64,000 bases of DNA, from NCBI RefSeq assembly GCF_019402665.1, contig NZ_VSST01000001.1, positions 1-64,000 on the forward strand, in the 5' to 3' direction. The position numbers and the translations under genes are program-made. This document shows positions 34,703-44,310 of the stretch, one piece after another (the stretch's first letter is position 1; each line of letters starts with the position of its first letter). The DNA comes from Bradyrhizobium canariense (GTDB taxonomy: Bacteria > Pseudomonadota > Alphaproteobacteria > Rhizobiales > Xanthobacteraceae). The notes under the pieces are model-generated. The model had not been told where the DNA came from. It saw nothing but the letters and a program-made list of their open reading frames with translations, and made no database searches.

Positions 34703-34954
34703 ATGATGAAATCTCTTATCGCGTTCGCGATGTTCGCGCTCCTCGGAGTGTCGGTAATGGTGTTGCCCGGCTTCGCTCCGCAAGTGAAAGCGCGCGAAAC
34801 CGTTGCTTTGGCGAAGGCGGACCGGCTGGCGAGCCATCCGGTGGCCAGGAATTGCCTGGGCCAGGTCTGGCCGGACTTCGAAGCGTCGTGTCTGCGCCGA
34901 GGTGAATCCGATGTCAGGGTTCATGAAGCTCGTTTGGTGACGGCGCGCCGCTAG
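34703..34954 (+). CDS. Small secreted hypothetical protein
   Basis: About 83 residues from ATG 34703. The first 27 residues (MMKSLIAFAMFALLGVSVMVLPGFA) form a signal peptide; the mature part has two cysteines (NCLGQVWPDFEASCLR) that could pair. I see no known domain. The upstream part of the same open frame (from 34640) lacks support. Confidence 0.6.
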   Translation: MMKSLIAFAMFALLGVSVMVLPGFAPQVKARETVALAKADRLASHPVARNCLGQVWPDFEASCLRRGESDVRVHEARLVTARR

Positions 34955-35016
34955 ATCCAACAGTCGCAAAGCGCCGGCCGAGCTTGTCGGATGATCCAGG
35001 AAAGTGTCGTGCACAG

Positions 35017-36186
35017 ATGTCAACACCTCCAACCTCCTTGCCGAAAGTTCTCGTCGTCGAAGACGAGATGATCCTGCGCATGCGCGCGGTCGATATCGTG
35101 GAGGATGCAGGCTTCTGCCCTGTGGAGGCCGTCAACGCCGACGAAGCAATCTCGATCCTCGAGTCGCGGTCGGACATCTCGCTTCTGTTCAGCGACATCC
35201 AGATGCCGGGAACCATGGACGGCTTGAAGCTGGCCCACGCGGTGCACGATCGCTGGCCTGCCATCAAAATCGTGCTGGTTTCCGGTCAGGTAAAGCCGTC
35301 TGAAACCGAAACGCCTGCGGACAGCCGCTTCTTTCGCAAGCCGCTCGCCGTCGACGAAATGATCTCGCAGTTGCAGACAATGATCGGAGCGGGCGCGCTA
35401 AAAATCCTTCCGACCACAACGACAGATCCCGGGGAAAACCTTGAGGTTACTCGATCGCCACAGGAATCGGTTCTGGTAGCGGAGAACGACAATCTGCGCC
35501 TGTTGCTGGAACAGGCCGACACCGACGCCAAGGTCCTGCTCGCTCAAGCCGGCATCGAAGCCCACGAACGCGAGGCCGCCGACAAGTTGCAAAAGCTCAT
35601 CCTCGGAGAGCTGCATCATCGCATCAAGAATACGCTTGCGACGGTGAGCGCAATCGCAGCCCAGAGCTTCCGGGCCGCAATCAATCTCGAGCAAGGCCAA
35701 AAAGCCATGGATGGCCGCTTGCTGGCGTTGGGGCGTGCCCACGACCTGTTGATACAGGTCAGCTGGTCAAATGCGAGCCTCACTCACACCCTGAGCGGCG
35801 CCACCGATCCTTTTGACAGTCAGGGGGGCCGACGATTCCATTTCAATGGGCCGGACCTCCGGATCACGTCCGGTGCCGTGATAGCGCTGGCGATGACATT
35901 CAACGAGCTCTGCACCAACACAACGAAATTCGGCGCGCTGTCCAGTTCCTCCGGCCATGTCGAGATCGCATGGACGGTGGACGAGATCGAGCAAAGGCTG
36001 CGCCTGAAGTGGAGCGAAAGCGGCGGCCCCGTGGTGGCGCCGCCGACGCGGCGAAGCTACGGCACCCGGATGATCGAGTCGCTCGGCCAGCAACTGAACG
36101 GGCAGGTGCGGCTGGCCTACGAACCGTCCGGATTTGTCTATCAGCTGGATGTACCGCTGAAGTCCGTGATGGCGTCGAACGCCTGA
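35017..36186 (+). CDS. Response regulator receiver domain fused to HWE-family histidine kinase
   Basis: 389 residues from ATG 35017; an earlier in-frame ATG at 34984 is possible. Receiver domain (about 8-125): VLVVEDEMILRMRA, phospho-acceptor Asp in LLFSDIQMPGTMDG, Lys in FFRKPLAV. A short coiled linker follows. The kinase part has the phospho-accepting His in LILGELHHRIKNTLATV and an ATP-binding domain with TFNELCTNTTKFGAL and SYGTRMIESL, the HWE/HisKA_2 pattern common in rhizobia. It is a REC-first hybrid without an input domain, so it should receive phosphate from another kinase. Soluble; there is no membrane segment. Confidence 0.9.
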   Translation: MSTPPTSLPKVLVVEDEMILRMRAVDIVEDAGFCPVEAVNADEAISILESRSDISLLFSDIQMPGTMDGLKLAHAVHDRWPAIKIVLVSGQVKPSETETPADSRFFRKPLAVDEMISQLQTMIGAGALKILPTTTTDPGENLEVTRSPQESVLVAENDNLRLLLEQADTDAKVLLAQAGIEAHEREAADKLQKLILGELHHRIKNTLATVSAIAAQSFRAAINLEQGQKAMDGRLLALGRAHDLLIQVSWSNASLTHTLSGATDPFDSQGGRRFHFNGPDLRITSGAVIALAMTFNELCTNTTKFGALSSSSGHVEIAWTVDEIEQRLRLKWSESGGPVVAPPTRRSYGTRMIESLGQQLNGQVRLAYEPSGFVYQLDVPLKSVMASNA

Positions 36187-36230
36187 ATTCTGCTCACCGG
36201 CTTGGCGGCGGCGGACATCCGAGGACGACC

Positions 36231-37421
36231 TCAGGCCATCAGCACCGGCGTCTCCTCCGTCAGCCCGTACACGCGCTGCGCCTTTGAAAAGCCCGCGATC
36301 GGGAATTCGCCGAGTTCGTGCCAGTCGTGGCGGCAGACATTGGCGAACATTTCCGAGGCCACGACGGTCCGCCCCAGGCGACCGGTGATCTTCTCGAGCC
36401 TGGCGGCAAGGTTCACGGCGGGACCGATGCAGGTGAAGTCGAGGCGATTGCCGCCACCGATATTGCCGTAGAGGATGTTGCCGACGTGGAGCGCAACGCC
36501 GAAGCGGAAGCGCTCGACGACGTCGCCGACAGGGTACGCGAGCGCCTCGACGCTGGCGCGGGATTCGCGCGCCGCCTCCAGCACCCGCGTGCAGACATGC
36601 GCGGCATCGCCGACATATTCGTCGATCGGGAATACCGCGAGCAGGCCGTCGCCCATGAATTTCAGCACCTCGCCGCCATGGCCGCGGATCGCGGCGACCT
36701 GGCAGTCGAAATAATGGTTGAGGATCTCGACCACGGTCTCGGCCGGCAGCCGGTCCGACAGTGCGGTGAAGCCGCGCAGATCGGAGAGCCAGATCGCAGC
36801 CTGCATGGTGTCGTTGTGGCCGCGGCGGATCTGACCGCCAAGGATGCGCGCGCCGGCACGATTGCCGACATAGGTGTCGAGCAGCATCTCGGCGGTGCGG
36901 CGCAGGCTGATGATCTCGGTGATGCGCGCGAGCGGTTTGATGATGGCGTGAATCGCCGCGATGTGTTCATCGGTGAATCCGCCTGGATGGCGCGTGGTCC
37001 AGCTCGTCGCGTGGACCGAGCCGTCGAGAAACTGCATTGGCATCGCGACGTAGTCGGTTACGCCTTCGGCACGCATATCGTCGAAAAAAGGGAAATGCTT
37101 GCTGCCGGGATCGTCCATGCGTCCGCGCACCTCAAGTCCCTGCTCGAACACGACCCGCAGCGGACTTCTGGCGAATTCCGGCGTCTCCAGGATCTCGAAA
37201 TCGACCGTGCCGATCTCGACCTCCTCGCCCTCCCGCCAGATGAAGTTGCGACCGAAAATTTCGGGATGCAGCGTGCGGATGAAGATGCCGAACCGCCATA
37301 GCGGCAGACCGGCTGCGACCATCCGTTCGCAGGCTTCCGCCGTCATCTCGGCCGGGGTCTTCGACGACCAGGCGCCGTCGATCAGCCAGCTGGTGATGCG
37401 TTGGAGCTCGGAACTTTCCAT
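36231..37421 (-). CDS. Adenylate/guanylate cyclase (class III)
   Basis: 396 residues. The C-terminal cyclase domain (about 205-385) has AIWLSDLRGFTALSDRLP (metal Asp), HGGEVLKFMGDGLLAVFP (second metal Asp) and FTCIGPAVNLAARLEKITG. The N-terminal 190 residues resemble a GAF/PAS-like sensory module. There is no membrane segment, so it is cytoplasmic. cAMP is the most likely product, but the guanylyl alternative cannot be excluded by eye. It converges with the REC-kinase gene. Confidence 0.9.
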   Translation of the reverse strand: MESSELQRITSWLIDGAWSSKTPAEMTAEACERMVAAGLPLWRFGIFIRTLHPEIFGRNFIWREGEEVEIGTVDFEILETPEFARSPLRVVFEQGLEVRGRMDDPGSKHFPFFDDMRAEGVTDYVAMPMQFLDGSVHATSWTTRHPGGFTDEHIAAIHAIIKPLARITEIISLRRTAEMLLDTYVGNRAGARILGGQIRRGHNDTMQAAIWLSDLRGFTALSDRLPAETVVEILNHYFDCQVAAIRGHGGEVLKFMGDGLLAVFPIDEYVGDAAHVCTRVLEAARESRASVEALAYPVGDVVERFRFGVALHVGNILYGNIGGGNRLDFTCIGPAVNLAARLEKITGRLGRTVVASEMFANVCRHDWHELGEFPIAGFSKAQRVYGLTEETPVLMA

Positions 37422-37501
37422 GCGCGCATTTGCGGACGAAGTTGTGGGATCGTCAAGCTGCGCGGTGGGCCAGTGGCGCGATACAAGCGCCTCGCAGAAC
37501 G

Positions 37502-38590
37502 CTAGCGCCCGACCTGGCCGCGGTCGCGCAGGAAATGATCCGCCAAAACACAGGCCATCATGGCTTCGCCGACGGGTACGGCGCGGATGCCGACGCAGGG
37601 ATCGTGGCGGCCCTTGGTCATGATCTCGGTGTCGGCGCCGTTGCGATCGACGGTGAGACGCGGCTGCAGGATCGACGAGGTCGGTTTGACCGCGAAACGC
37701 ACCACCACCGGCTGCCCTGTGGAGATGCCGCCCAGCACGCCGCCGGCGTGGTTGGAGAGAAAACGCGTGCCGTCATTGCCCGTGCGCATCTCGTCGGCGT
37801 TCTCTTCGCCGGTCAATTCCGCCGCGCCAAAGCCGGCGCCGATCTCGACGCCCTTCACCGCGTTGATGGTCATCATCGCGCCCGCCAGATCGGAATCGAG
37901 CTTGGCGTAGATCGGCGCGCCAAGGCCAGCCGGCACACCTTCGGCGACGACCTCGATCACCGCGCCGATCGAGGAGCCGCTCTTGCGGATGCCGTCGAGA
38001 TAGGTCTCGAAGAATGCGGCCTTGTCCTTGTCCGGACAGAAGAACGGATTCTTCGCGATCTCGTCCCAGTCCCACTTCGCGCGGTCGATCTTGTGCGGCC
38101 CCATCTGCACCAACGCGCCGCGCACCTTCACATCGGGCAACACCTTTCGCGCGATCGCGCCGGCGGCAACGCGCGTCGCCGTCTCGCGCGCCGAGGAGCG
38201 GCCGCCGCCGCGATAATCGCGCAGGCCGTACTTTGCTTCATAGGTGAAGTCGGCATGACCGGGGCGAAACTTGTCTTTGATCTCGGAATAGTCCTTGGAG
38301 CGCTGGTCGGTGTTCTCGATCAGGAGCCCGATCGGCGTGCCCGTCGTCACCTGCACGCCGGTCTCCGGATGCGCCATCACGCCGGAGAGGATCTTGACCT
38401 GATCCGGCTCCTGGCGCTGGGTCGTGAAGCGCGACTGGCCTGGCCGCCGCCGGTCGAGATCGCCCTGGATATCGGCCTCGACGAGCGGGATCATGGGCGG
38501 GCAGCCGTCGACCACGCAGCCGATCGCCACCCCATGGCTCTCGCCGAAGGTCGTGACGCGGAACATGTGGCCGAAGGTGTTGAAGGACAT
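37502..38590 (-). CDS. aroC: Chorismate synthase
   Basis: 362 residues. It starts [20 protein letters not shown] and contains [36 protein letters not shown] and [21 protein letters not shown], all AroC signatures. It makes chorismate from 5-enolpyruvylshikimate-3-phosphate with reduced FMN in the shikimate pathway. It is the last of three genes on the minus strand in the order fabI, phosphatase, aroC, a neighbourhood kept in Rhizobiales. Confidence 0.97.
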   Translation of the reverse strand: MSFNTFGHMFRVTTFGESHGVAIGCVVDGCPPMIPLVEADIQGDLDRRRPGQSRFTTQRQEPDQVKILSGVMAHPETGVQVTTGTPIGLLIENTDQRSKDYSEIKDKFRPGHADFTYEAKYGLRDYRGGGRSSARETATRVAAGAIARKVLPDVKVRGALVQMGPHKIDRAKWDWDEIAKNPFFCPDKDKAAFFETYLDGIRKSGSSIGAVIEVVAEGVPAGLGAPIYAKLDSDLAGAMMTINAVKGVEIGAGFGAAELTGEENADEMRTGNDGTRFLSNHAGGVLGGISTGQPVVVRFAVKPTSSILQPRLTVDRNGADTEIMTKGRHDPCVGIRAVPVGEAMMACVLADHFLRDRGQVGR

Positions 38591-38678
38591 CGCTGCTCGC
38601 TGGCTCGGTTCCCGCGTGTGGTAACGCGCGGGGCGCCGGTGGTCAAACCCGCAGCCCCCACGGAGACGGCGAACCGGC

Positions 38679-39278
38679 TTAACTAAACTTCTCCAGCCGC
38701 CCGTCCCGGAACACGTAGACGGCGCCCTGCTCGATGTAGAGTTCGGCGGCTCTCGCCGGCGTCTCCAGGCCGAGTGAAACCATCAGGGCCCGGCAGGTCC
38801 CACCATGGGCGACCGCGACGGTGTCGGTCCGGAGCTGCTCGTACCAGGCGCGCACGCGGACCTGCACATCGGCGTAGGTCTCCCCGCCCGCGGGGCCCAC
38901 CGTCCATTTGTCGGCGAGGCGCCGGGCATATATTTCGGGATCGGAGGCCTCGCTCTCGGCCAGCGTCAGTCCCTCCCAGGTGCCGTAGCCGATCTCGCGC
39001 AAGCGATCGTCGAGCGTATAGTCCGCAATCGGCAGTTCGAGCTTGCTCCGCGCCAGTTCCATGGTCTGTCGCGCGCGGCCAAGCGGACTCGACACGTAGG
39101 GTAATGCAGCCTTGTCGCGGCCCTCGCGCCTGAACAGGTCGGCGAGAATGCCGCCGGCCTGCACGGCCTGACCGCGACCGCGCGTGTTCAGCGGAATGTC
39201 CTTGATACCCTGAAGCCTCCCGAGGGCATTCCACTCGGTCTCGCCGTGGCGAAGGTAATAGATCGTGGGCACGGGCAT
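38679..39278 (-). CDS. Histidine phosphatase family protein
   Basis: 199 residues from ATG 39278. [12 protein letters not shown] is the RHG catalytic motif, followed by [14 protein letters not shown], the acid/base region [11 protein letters not shown] and [11 protein letters not shown] (second catalytic His). It resembles phosphoglycerate mutase/GpmB-like phosphatases. The substrate is unknown. Only 14 nt separate it from the end of the upstream fabI, so the two are probably co-transcribed. The longer frame that continues through fabI antisense is a shadow. Confidence 0.92.
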   Translation of the reverse strand: MPVPTIYYLRHGETEWNALGRLQGIKDIPLNTRGRGQAVQAGGILADLFRREGRDKAALPYVSSPLGRARQTMELARSKLELPIADYTLDDRLREIGYGTWEGLTLAESEASDPEIYARRLADKWTVGPAGGETYADVQVRVRAWYEQLRTDTVAVAHGGTCRALMVSLGLETPARAAELYIEQGAVYVFRDGRLEKFS

Positions 39279-39292
39279 TGCTGGGTAAAAAG

Positions 39293-40108
39293 TTAGTCCT
39301 TCCCGCCGAACGAAATGTCCGGCGCGTCCGGGCGCTTCATGCCGAGCACGTGATAGCCGGAATCGACGTGGTGCACCTCCCCGGTGACGCCGCGCGAGAG
39401 GTCCGAGAGGAAATACAGCGCGCTGCCGCCGACGTCTTCCGTGGAGACGTTGCGCCGCAGCGGCGCGTTGGCCTCGTTCCACTTCAGGATATAGCGGAAA
39501 TCGCCGATGCCGGACGCCGCGAGCGTCTTGATCGGCCCCGCGGAGATCGCGTTGACGCGGATGTTCTTCTCGCCGAGATCGGCGGCGAGATAACGCACGC
39601 TTGCTTCGAGCGCCGCTTTCGCGACGCCCATGACGTTGTAATGCGGCATCCACTTCTCGGCGCCGTAATAGCTGAGCGTGATCAGCGAGCCGCCGTCGGT
39701 CATCAGCTTCTCGGCGCGCTGCGCCACGGCTGTGAACGAGTAGCAGGAGATCAGCATGGACTTCGAAAAATTCTCCTGCGTGGTGTCGACGTAGCGGCCG
39801 TCGAGCTGCTCGCCATAGGCGATCGCATGCACCAGGAAGTCGATCTTGCCCCACTTCTCCTTCAGCACCGCGAACGCCGCATCGATGGTCGCGGCATCGG
39901 TGACGTCGCAATGGCCGAGTACGAGCCCGCCGATCTCGGCGGCAAGCGGCTCGACGCGCTTCTTCAGCGCATCGCCCTGATAGGTGAAGGCGAGCTCGGC
40001 GCCGGCCGCGTGACATGCCTTGGCAATGCCCCAGGCGATCGAGCGGTTGTTGGCAACGCCGAGGACCACGCCCCGCTTGCCCTGCATCAGACCTGAATTC
40101 TGCGCCAT
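39293..40108 (-). CDS. fabI: Enoyl-[acyl-carrier-protein] reductase (NADH)
   Basis: 271 residues from ATG 40108 (MAQNSGLMQGKRG); an earlier ATG at 40153 would add 15 unlikely residues. GVANNRSIAWGIAKA is the nucleotide-binding motif, SYYGAEKWMPHYNVMGVAKAAL carries the Tyr-x6-Lys-type active site, and the end GYHVLGMKRPD is typical. It performs the last reduction in fatty-acid elongation and is the triclosan target type. First of the three-gene run with the phosphatase and aroC. Confidence 0.95.
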   Translation of the reverse strand: MAQNSGLMQGKRGVVLGVANNRSIAWGIAKACHAAGAELAFTYQGDALKKRVEPLAAEIGGLVLGHCDVTDAATIDAAFAVLKEKWGKIDFLVHAIAYGEQLDGRYVDTTQENFSKSMLISCYSFTAVAQRAEKLMTDGGSLITLSYYGAEKWMPHYNVMGVAKAALEASVRYLAADLGEKNIRVNAISAGPIKTLAASGIGDFRYILKWNEANAPLRRNVSTEDVGGSALYFLSDLSRGVTGEVHHVDSGYHVLGMKRPDAPDISFGGKD

Positions 40109-40281
40109 TTTGCTAACGTCCCGTCGAGCTCCCGGTAAGGTTTGGAGGTACACCAGCCCTCCGTGGCGGTACAGTCCTAATACGCGGCGTTAACGCTGTT
40201 TCACGCGCCGGAATAGCCGTTCCGCTCGGGTGTTATGATCGTTGTGGCGCTCGCGCCGGACATCAGGACGTCAAGATCGCA

Positions 40282-40770
40282 ATGAGTGCGTTTCGCCAGA
40301 GCGTTGAAGCCATGATCCCGGCGTTGCGCCGCTACGCCCGCGCGCTCACGCGCGAGGCGGATGCGGCCGACGATCTGGTGCAGGATACGCTGGTGCGGGC
40401 GCTGCGTTCGGAGCGCCTGTTCCTCGGGGGCGACGTCAGGAGCTGGCTCTATACGATCCTGACCAACCTCAACAAGAACCGGCGGCGCTCGCTGGCACGG
40501 CGCCCGCAATTCATGCAGCTGACGGAGAACAACCCGGACGCCAGCGGGACCGAAGCCGAAGGGCGCGATATCGAGAGGGCGCTGGCGACGCTCGTCGAGG
40601 AGCAACGCTCGGTGCTGCTCCTGGTGATGCTGGAGGGCATGAGCTACCGCGAGGTCGCCGACATCCAGGGCGTGCCGATCGGCACCGTGATGTCGCGCCT
40701 GGCACGTGCCCGCGCCCACGTTAAAGCCTCGCTGGAGGGTGAGCGCCCGGCGCTCAGGCGGGTGAAATGA
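40282..40770 (+). CDS. ECF-type RNA polymerase sigma factor
   Basis: 162 residues. Region 2 contains RYARALTREADAADDLVQDTLVRAL and RSWLYTILTNLNKNRRR; region 4 contains LVMLEGMSYREVADIQGVPIGTVMSRLARARAHVK. It lacks regions 1 and 3, as ECF factors do. The anti-sigma gene follows 106 nt downstream on the same strand, so the pair probably forms a stress switch. A -35-like GGAAT lies upstream but I could not fix the -10. Confidence 0.92.
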   Translation: MSAFRQSVEAMIPALRRYARALTREADAADDLVQDTLVRALRSERLFLGGDVRSWLYTILTNLNKNRRRSLARRPQFMQLTENNPDASGTEAEGRDIERALATLVEEQRSVLLLVMLEGMSYREVADIQGVPIGTVMSRLARARAHVKASLEGERPALRRVK

Positions 40771-40876
40771 TGGCAGGATTGATGCATCGCGCCGGTCGTT
40801 TCTCCTGCATGGCATGGGAAGCGGCGCAGTTGAACCACGAAGAACATTTTGGGCCGCAGAGCCAGAGACGATCGAT

Positions 40877-41647
40877 ATGAACGACCGCAAGATCCCAGTG
40901 ACCGAGGACGAACTGCACGCCTATGTCGACGGCGAGTTGCCGGCCGAGCGCCGCGCCGACGTCGAAGCCTGGCTTGCCGCGCAGCCTGAGGATGGCGAGC
41001 GCGTGCAGTCCTGGCGCGCCATGGCCGAGATGCTGCACGCCCGCTACGATTCCGTCGCCCAGGAGCCGGTGCCGGCGCGGCTGGAGCTCGAACGGCTGGA
41101 GCGCCGCCCGCGGCACTGGCTCTATGGCGCCGCCGCGGCCGTGCTGGTGGCCTTCGTCGCCGGCGGCACCGCCGGCTGGCTGGCGCATGGCGCCGCCAAC
41201 GCGCCCTCGACCTTCCAGAGTTTTACGACTGACGCACTCGACGCCCACCGCCTCTATGTCGTCGAGGTTCGCCATCCCGTCGAGGTCGGCGGCAACGAGC
41301 GCGACCACCTCCAGGCCTGGCTGACCCGGCGCTGCGGCTGGACCGTGTTTGCACCGAACCTGGAGGCGAGTGGACTAAAGCTCGTCGGTGGCCGGCTTTT
41401 GCCGGGGCCGAACGGGCCGGCGTCGTTCCTGATGTATGAGGGTGCCTCGGGCGAGCGGTACACGATTTACACCGCCAAGACCGAGAATGGTGCAACGCAG
41501 ATGCGCTACGCCCGAACGGACAAGGACGGGGCGCTGTTCTGGTCGGAGCGCGGCGTCGGCTACGTCGTCAGCGGTGGCGGCGACCGGGATCGGCTGACCA
41601 AAGTGGCGCAGGCAGTCTACGACCAAGCAGAGAAAAGCGGCACCTAG
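40877..41647 (+). CDS. Transmembrane anti-sigma factor
   Basis: 256 residues from ATG 40877. The N-terminal TEDELHAYVDGELPAERRADVEAWL is the usual anti-sigma start in this group. A single membrane segment (about 78-101: HWLYGAAAAVLVAFVAGGTAGWLAHG) is followed by a periplasmic domain of about 150 residues. It should hold the adjacent ECF sigma at the membrane until a signal releases it. The trigger is unknown. The longer frame from 40814 is rejected. Confidence 0.9.
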   Translation: MNDRKIPVTEDELHAYVDGELPAERRADVEAWLAAQPEDGERVQSWRAMAEMLHARYDSVAQEPVPARLELERLERRPRHWLYGAAAAVLVAFVAGGTAGWLAHGAANAPSTFQSFTTDALDAHRLYVVEVRHPVEVGGNERDHLQAWLTRRCGWTVFAPNLEASGLKLVGGRLLPGPNGPASFLMYEGASGERYTIYTAKTENGATQMRYARTDKDGALFWSERGVGYVVSGGGDRDRLTKVAQAVYDQAEKSGT

Positions 41648-41976
41648 ACAACCACGCAAGCGCGGTGCCTCGATTCCGACATTGAAAATTTGGAATGAAG
41701 ACATCGGCGCGTCTCATTATCGCACCGGATGATCACGCGAAAATGAGCAGCGTTCGATCCGCCGATCGACGCGGGCGGCCTCGATTGGGGTTTTTGGTAC
41801 CGCGCTGGTCCCCCTCTCGAGGCCGCACCTTTTTATCGGCTGCCCCGCCGGACAGCCGACACGTCGAGCACGTGAGCCAAGAAGGGCTAACACGCCTCGG
41901 GCATATGATGAGCATCATCTCGACGGACGACGCTCTCAGTCTTTAGGAGAACCCCTTCACACTTTCTGGATCACGC
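41648..41976. other. Intergenic stretch, no gene supported
   Basis: About 330 bases. An 83-codon frame (41695-41946) exists but its product has no recognisable features and no ribosome-binding site. The sequence holds a long GC-rich palindromic part (around 41780-41860). No RNA gene was recognised. Confidence 0.4.
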
Positions 41977-42939
41977 TTAGCCAAGCCCGCTACGTGGATT
42001 GTAGGGGCGTTGGTCCCGCCACTTCTCCATCAATGCTTCAAGCTCGGCGTCGTTCCCGTCCGGTAGCATAATCCTGACAGTAACGAAGAGATCCCCGGTT
42101 CCGCCAGCTTTTGGCAATCCTTTGCCCTTCAGGCGGAAGGTCCGGCCGCTGGAGGTGTTTTGCGGGACCGAAAGCTCCACGGCATTGCCGAGGGTGGGCA
42201 CGCGGACCTTGCCGCCAAGCACCGCCTCATAAAGCGTGACCGGCAGGTCGATCCGGAGATCGGCGCCCTCGATCTTGAAGAACGGATGCGGCGCGATGCC
42301 GATCGTGATCAGGAGATCACCCGGCGGATGGCCCTGGGCGCTCTCGCCCTGTCCCCGCAACCGGATCTGCTGGCCCTCGGTCACGCCGGCCGGAACCTTG
42401 ACGTTGAGTTCCTTGCCGTTCGGCAGCCGGACGCGCTTCTCGCCACCCTTCACCGCCTCCTCCAGCGAGACGGTCATAGCGACATTGACGTCGAGATCGA
42501 GCCCGATCCCGCCGGTGTCGAATTCGAACTGGGCACCGCCGCCGGCCCCGGGGCGCGGACGCGGCCCACCGCCGAACATGCTGTTGAGGATGTCCTCGAA
42601 CGCGCCGCCGCCCGGACCAGGGCCCGCGCCGCCACCGCGGAACGTATAGCTCTCGAACCCGCCGGGACCCGCGCGACCGCGCGGCCCGCCGCCGCCGGGA
42701 AAGCCCTGGAAGCGCGGCTTGCCGTCGGCGTCGATCTCGCCGCGGTCGAATTGCTTGCGCTTGTCCTCGTCGCCGAGGATCTCGTTGGCCGAATTGAGCT
42801 CAGCGAAGCGCTCGGCCGCCTTCGGGTCGTTCTTGTTGCTGTCAGGATGGTGCTTCTTAGCAAGCTTGCGATAGGCGCTCTTGATCGCGGCAGCGTTGGC
42901 GCTCCGCGGCACCCCCAAGACCTCATAGGGGTCGCGCAT
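41977..42939 (-). CDS. DnaJ-type J-domain protein (CbpA-like)
   Basis: 320 residues. The J-domain (1-70) has [29 protein letters not shown] with the HPD motif. A Gly/Phe-rich linker follows, then the two C-terminal beta domains ([52 protein letters not shown]). It has no Cys-rich zinc module, so it is type B (CbpA/DnaJB-like). It co-operates with DnaK in protein folding. It lies divergently beside the pdxH side of the cluster. Confidence 0.93.
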   Translation of the reverse strand: MRDPYEVLGVPRSANAAAIKSAYRKLAKKHHPDSNKNDPKAAERFAELNSANEILGDEDKRKQFDRGEIDADGKPRFQGFPGGGGPRGRAGPGGFESYTFRGGGAGPGPGGGAFEDILNSMFGGGPRPRPGAGGGAQFEFDTGGIGLDLDVNVAMTVSLEEAVKGGEKRVRLPNGKELNVKVPAGVTEGQQIRLRGQGESAQGHPPGDLLITIGIAPHPFFKIEGADLRIDLPVTLYEAVLGGKVRVPTLGNAVELSVPQNTSSGRTFRLKGKGLPKAGGTGDLFVTVRIMLPDGNDAELEALMEKWRDQRPYNPRSGLG

Positions 42940-43049
42940 CCGTCACGTCTCCTTCAAGAAATCGAATTGTTCAAAGGGCTCCCCGCCCCCAACTGAGCCT
43001 CATGTGGGGGGCGAGTGGTATTTTTGCAACTAGCCTGGTGAAGCGATTC

Positions 43050-43457
43050 CTAGCTCCGCCACGGCTTTAGCGTATGAATCTCCCAACTGCCACGGCTGCT
43101 TTGGCAGCCCGCGCCCTGGAGCCAGCTTTCGGTGCTGCCGTTGACGTAGCTCGCCAGGAAGTCGCGGCACTTGCGGCCGTCCTCGGCGGCATAGGATTGC
43201 GCGATCGGCGTGACCGAACCGCGCGCTCCGGTTTCCGGATTCTCCCAATGCTGGCTGGAATCCTTGTCGTTCTTGCTGAGGACGTCGGAGGCGGCGTTGC
43301 GGGCGAAGGCGAGATCGGTCTCGGTCGGTGCCGCCGCCCTGGCCGGCATTGCGATCGAGCCGGTGAGGTCGCTGTCCTCGGCCTTGGCGTAGGCGCTCTT
43401 GTCGTTGCGGGAGAAGCTGCAACCGCCGGTGCCGAGCCCGATCAGAATGATCGTCAT
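43050..43457 (-). CDS. RT0821/Lpp0805-type surface protein
   Basis: About 135 residues if started at ATG 43457. A hydrophobic start (MTIILIGLGTGGCSFSRN) has a Cys that could be lipidated, although the lipobox is weak. The C-terminal part GRKCRDFLASYVNG...GAGCQSSRGSW resembles the small surface-protein family named RT0821/Lpp0805. The true start could be upstream, with the frame continuing to 43613. It lies beside pdxH in divergent orientation. Confidence 0.68.
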   Translation of the reverse strand: MTIILIGLGTGGCSFSRNDKSAYAKAEDSDLTGSIAMPARAAAPTETDLAFARNAASDVLSKNDKDSSQHWENPETGARGSVTPIAQSYAAEDGRKCRDFLASYVNGSTESWLQGAGCQSSRGSWEIHTLKPWRS

Positions 43458-43570
43458 GACGAAGCCGGACGGCCGGATCGCCGATAGGCCAACGCGTCCC
43501 CATACCCTATATAGGGCGGTAGCAGACAACAGCGCGTTTTGGACCGCAGGACGCAACTCGGACCCCAGAC

Positions 43571-44212
43571 ATGACCGACACGACCTCGATGAAACACCAG
43601 ACACCCTTAACATCCGGTGATTTCACCGCCGCCGACGAGCCGTTTGCGCTGTTCGAGGCCTGGATGAACGAAGCCATCAAGAGCGAGCCGAACGATCCGA
43701 ACGCCATGGCGCTCGCAACCGTCGATCCCGATGGCCTGCCGGATGTGCGCATGGTGCTGATGAAGGGCTTCGATACCGATGGTTTCGTCTTCTACAGCCA
43801 CATCGCCAGCCAGAAGGGCCGCGAACTCGCCGCAAATCCTAAGGCGGCGTTACTTTTTCACTGGAAGTCGCTGCGCCGGCAGGTCCGCATCCGCGGCAAC
43901 GTGACGCCGGTGACCGAGGCCGAAGCCGACGCCTATTTCGCCACCCGCCCGAAACAGGCGCAGATCGGTGCCTGGGCGAGCAAGCAGTCGCAGGAGCTGG
44001 AGAGCCGCTTCGCCTTCGAGCAGGCGATCGCCAAGGTCGCCGCCAAGCACATGATCGGCGAGGTGCCGCGGCCGCCGGGCTGGAGCGGCTGGCGCATCAC
44101 GCCGTCGCGTATCGAATTCTGGCACGACCGCCCATTCCGCCTGCACGACCGCATCGAATTTCGCCGTGACGCGGCCGGCCAGAAATGGTCCAAGACGCGG
44201 ATGTATCCTTAG
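43571..44212 (+). CDS. pdxH: Pyridoxamine 5'-phosphate oxidase
   Basis: 213 residues. It holds [39 protein letters not shown] (FMN and substrate loops), [34 protein letters not shown] and the closing RKTRMYP-like motif (SKTRMYP). It oxidises pyridoxamine or pyridoxine 5'-phosphate to pyridoxal 5'-phosphate using FMN. Length is normal. Confidence 0.97.
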   Translation: MTDTTSMKHQTPLTSGDFTAADEPFALFEAWMNEAIKSEPNDPNAMALATVDPDGLPDVRMVLMKGFDTDGFVFYSHIASQKGRELAANPKAALLFHWKSLRRQVRIRGNVTPVTEAEADAYFATRPKQAQIGAWASKQSQELESRFAFEQAIAKVAAKHMIGEVPRPPGWSGWRITPSRIEFWHDRPFRLHDRIEFRRDAAGQKWSKTRMYP

Positions 44213-44225
44213 TATTTTGTTCGAC

Positions 44226-44290
44226 CATGATCCCTTCGGAAAACCGCTGCACGCTTTGCGCTAACGCGGCCCCTCCGGATCCGGATCATG
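44226..44290. repeat. Palindromic intergenic repeat
   Basis: CATGATCC (44226-44233) pairs with GGATCATG (44283-44290). Between them is a GC-rich tail resembling the 'tcggaaaaccgctgcac' type repeat seen repeatedly in Bradyrhizobium. It lies between pdxH and the SDR gene. Confidence 0.55.
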
Positions 44291-44310
44291 CTCCAACCTG
44301 AAAGACCTTC

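Noticed and set aside
40282..40770. Clear autoregulated ECF promoter upstream of the sigma gene
   Set aside because: A GGAAT-like -35 is present, but no convincing -10 at the right distance could be chosen.
41695..41946. 83-codon frame in the gap before the DnaJ-like gene
   Set aside because: No ribosome-binding site, low-complexity product, palindromic DNA below it.
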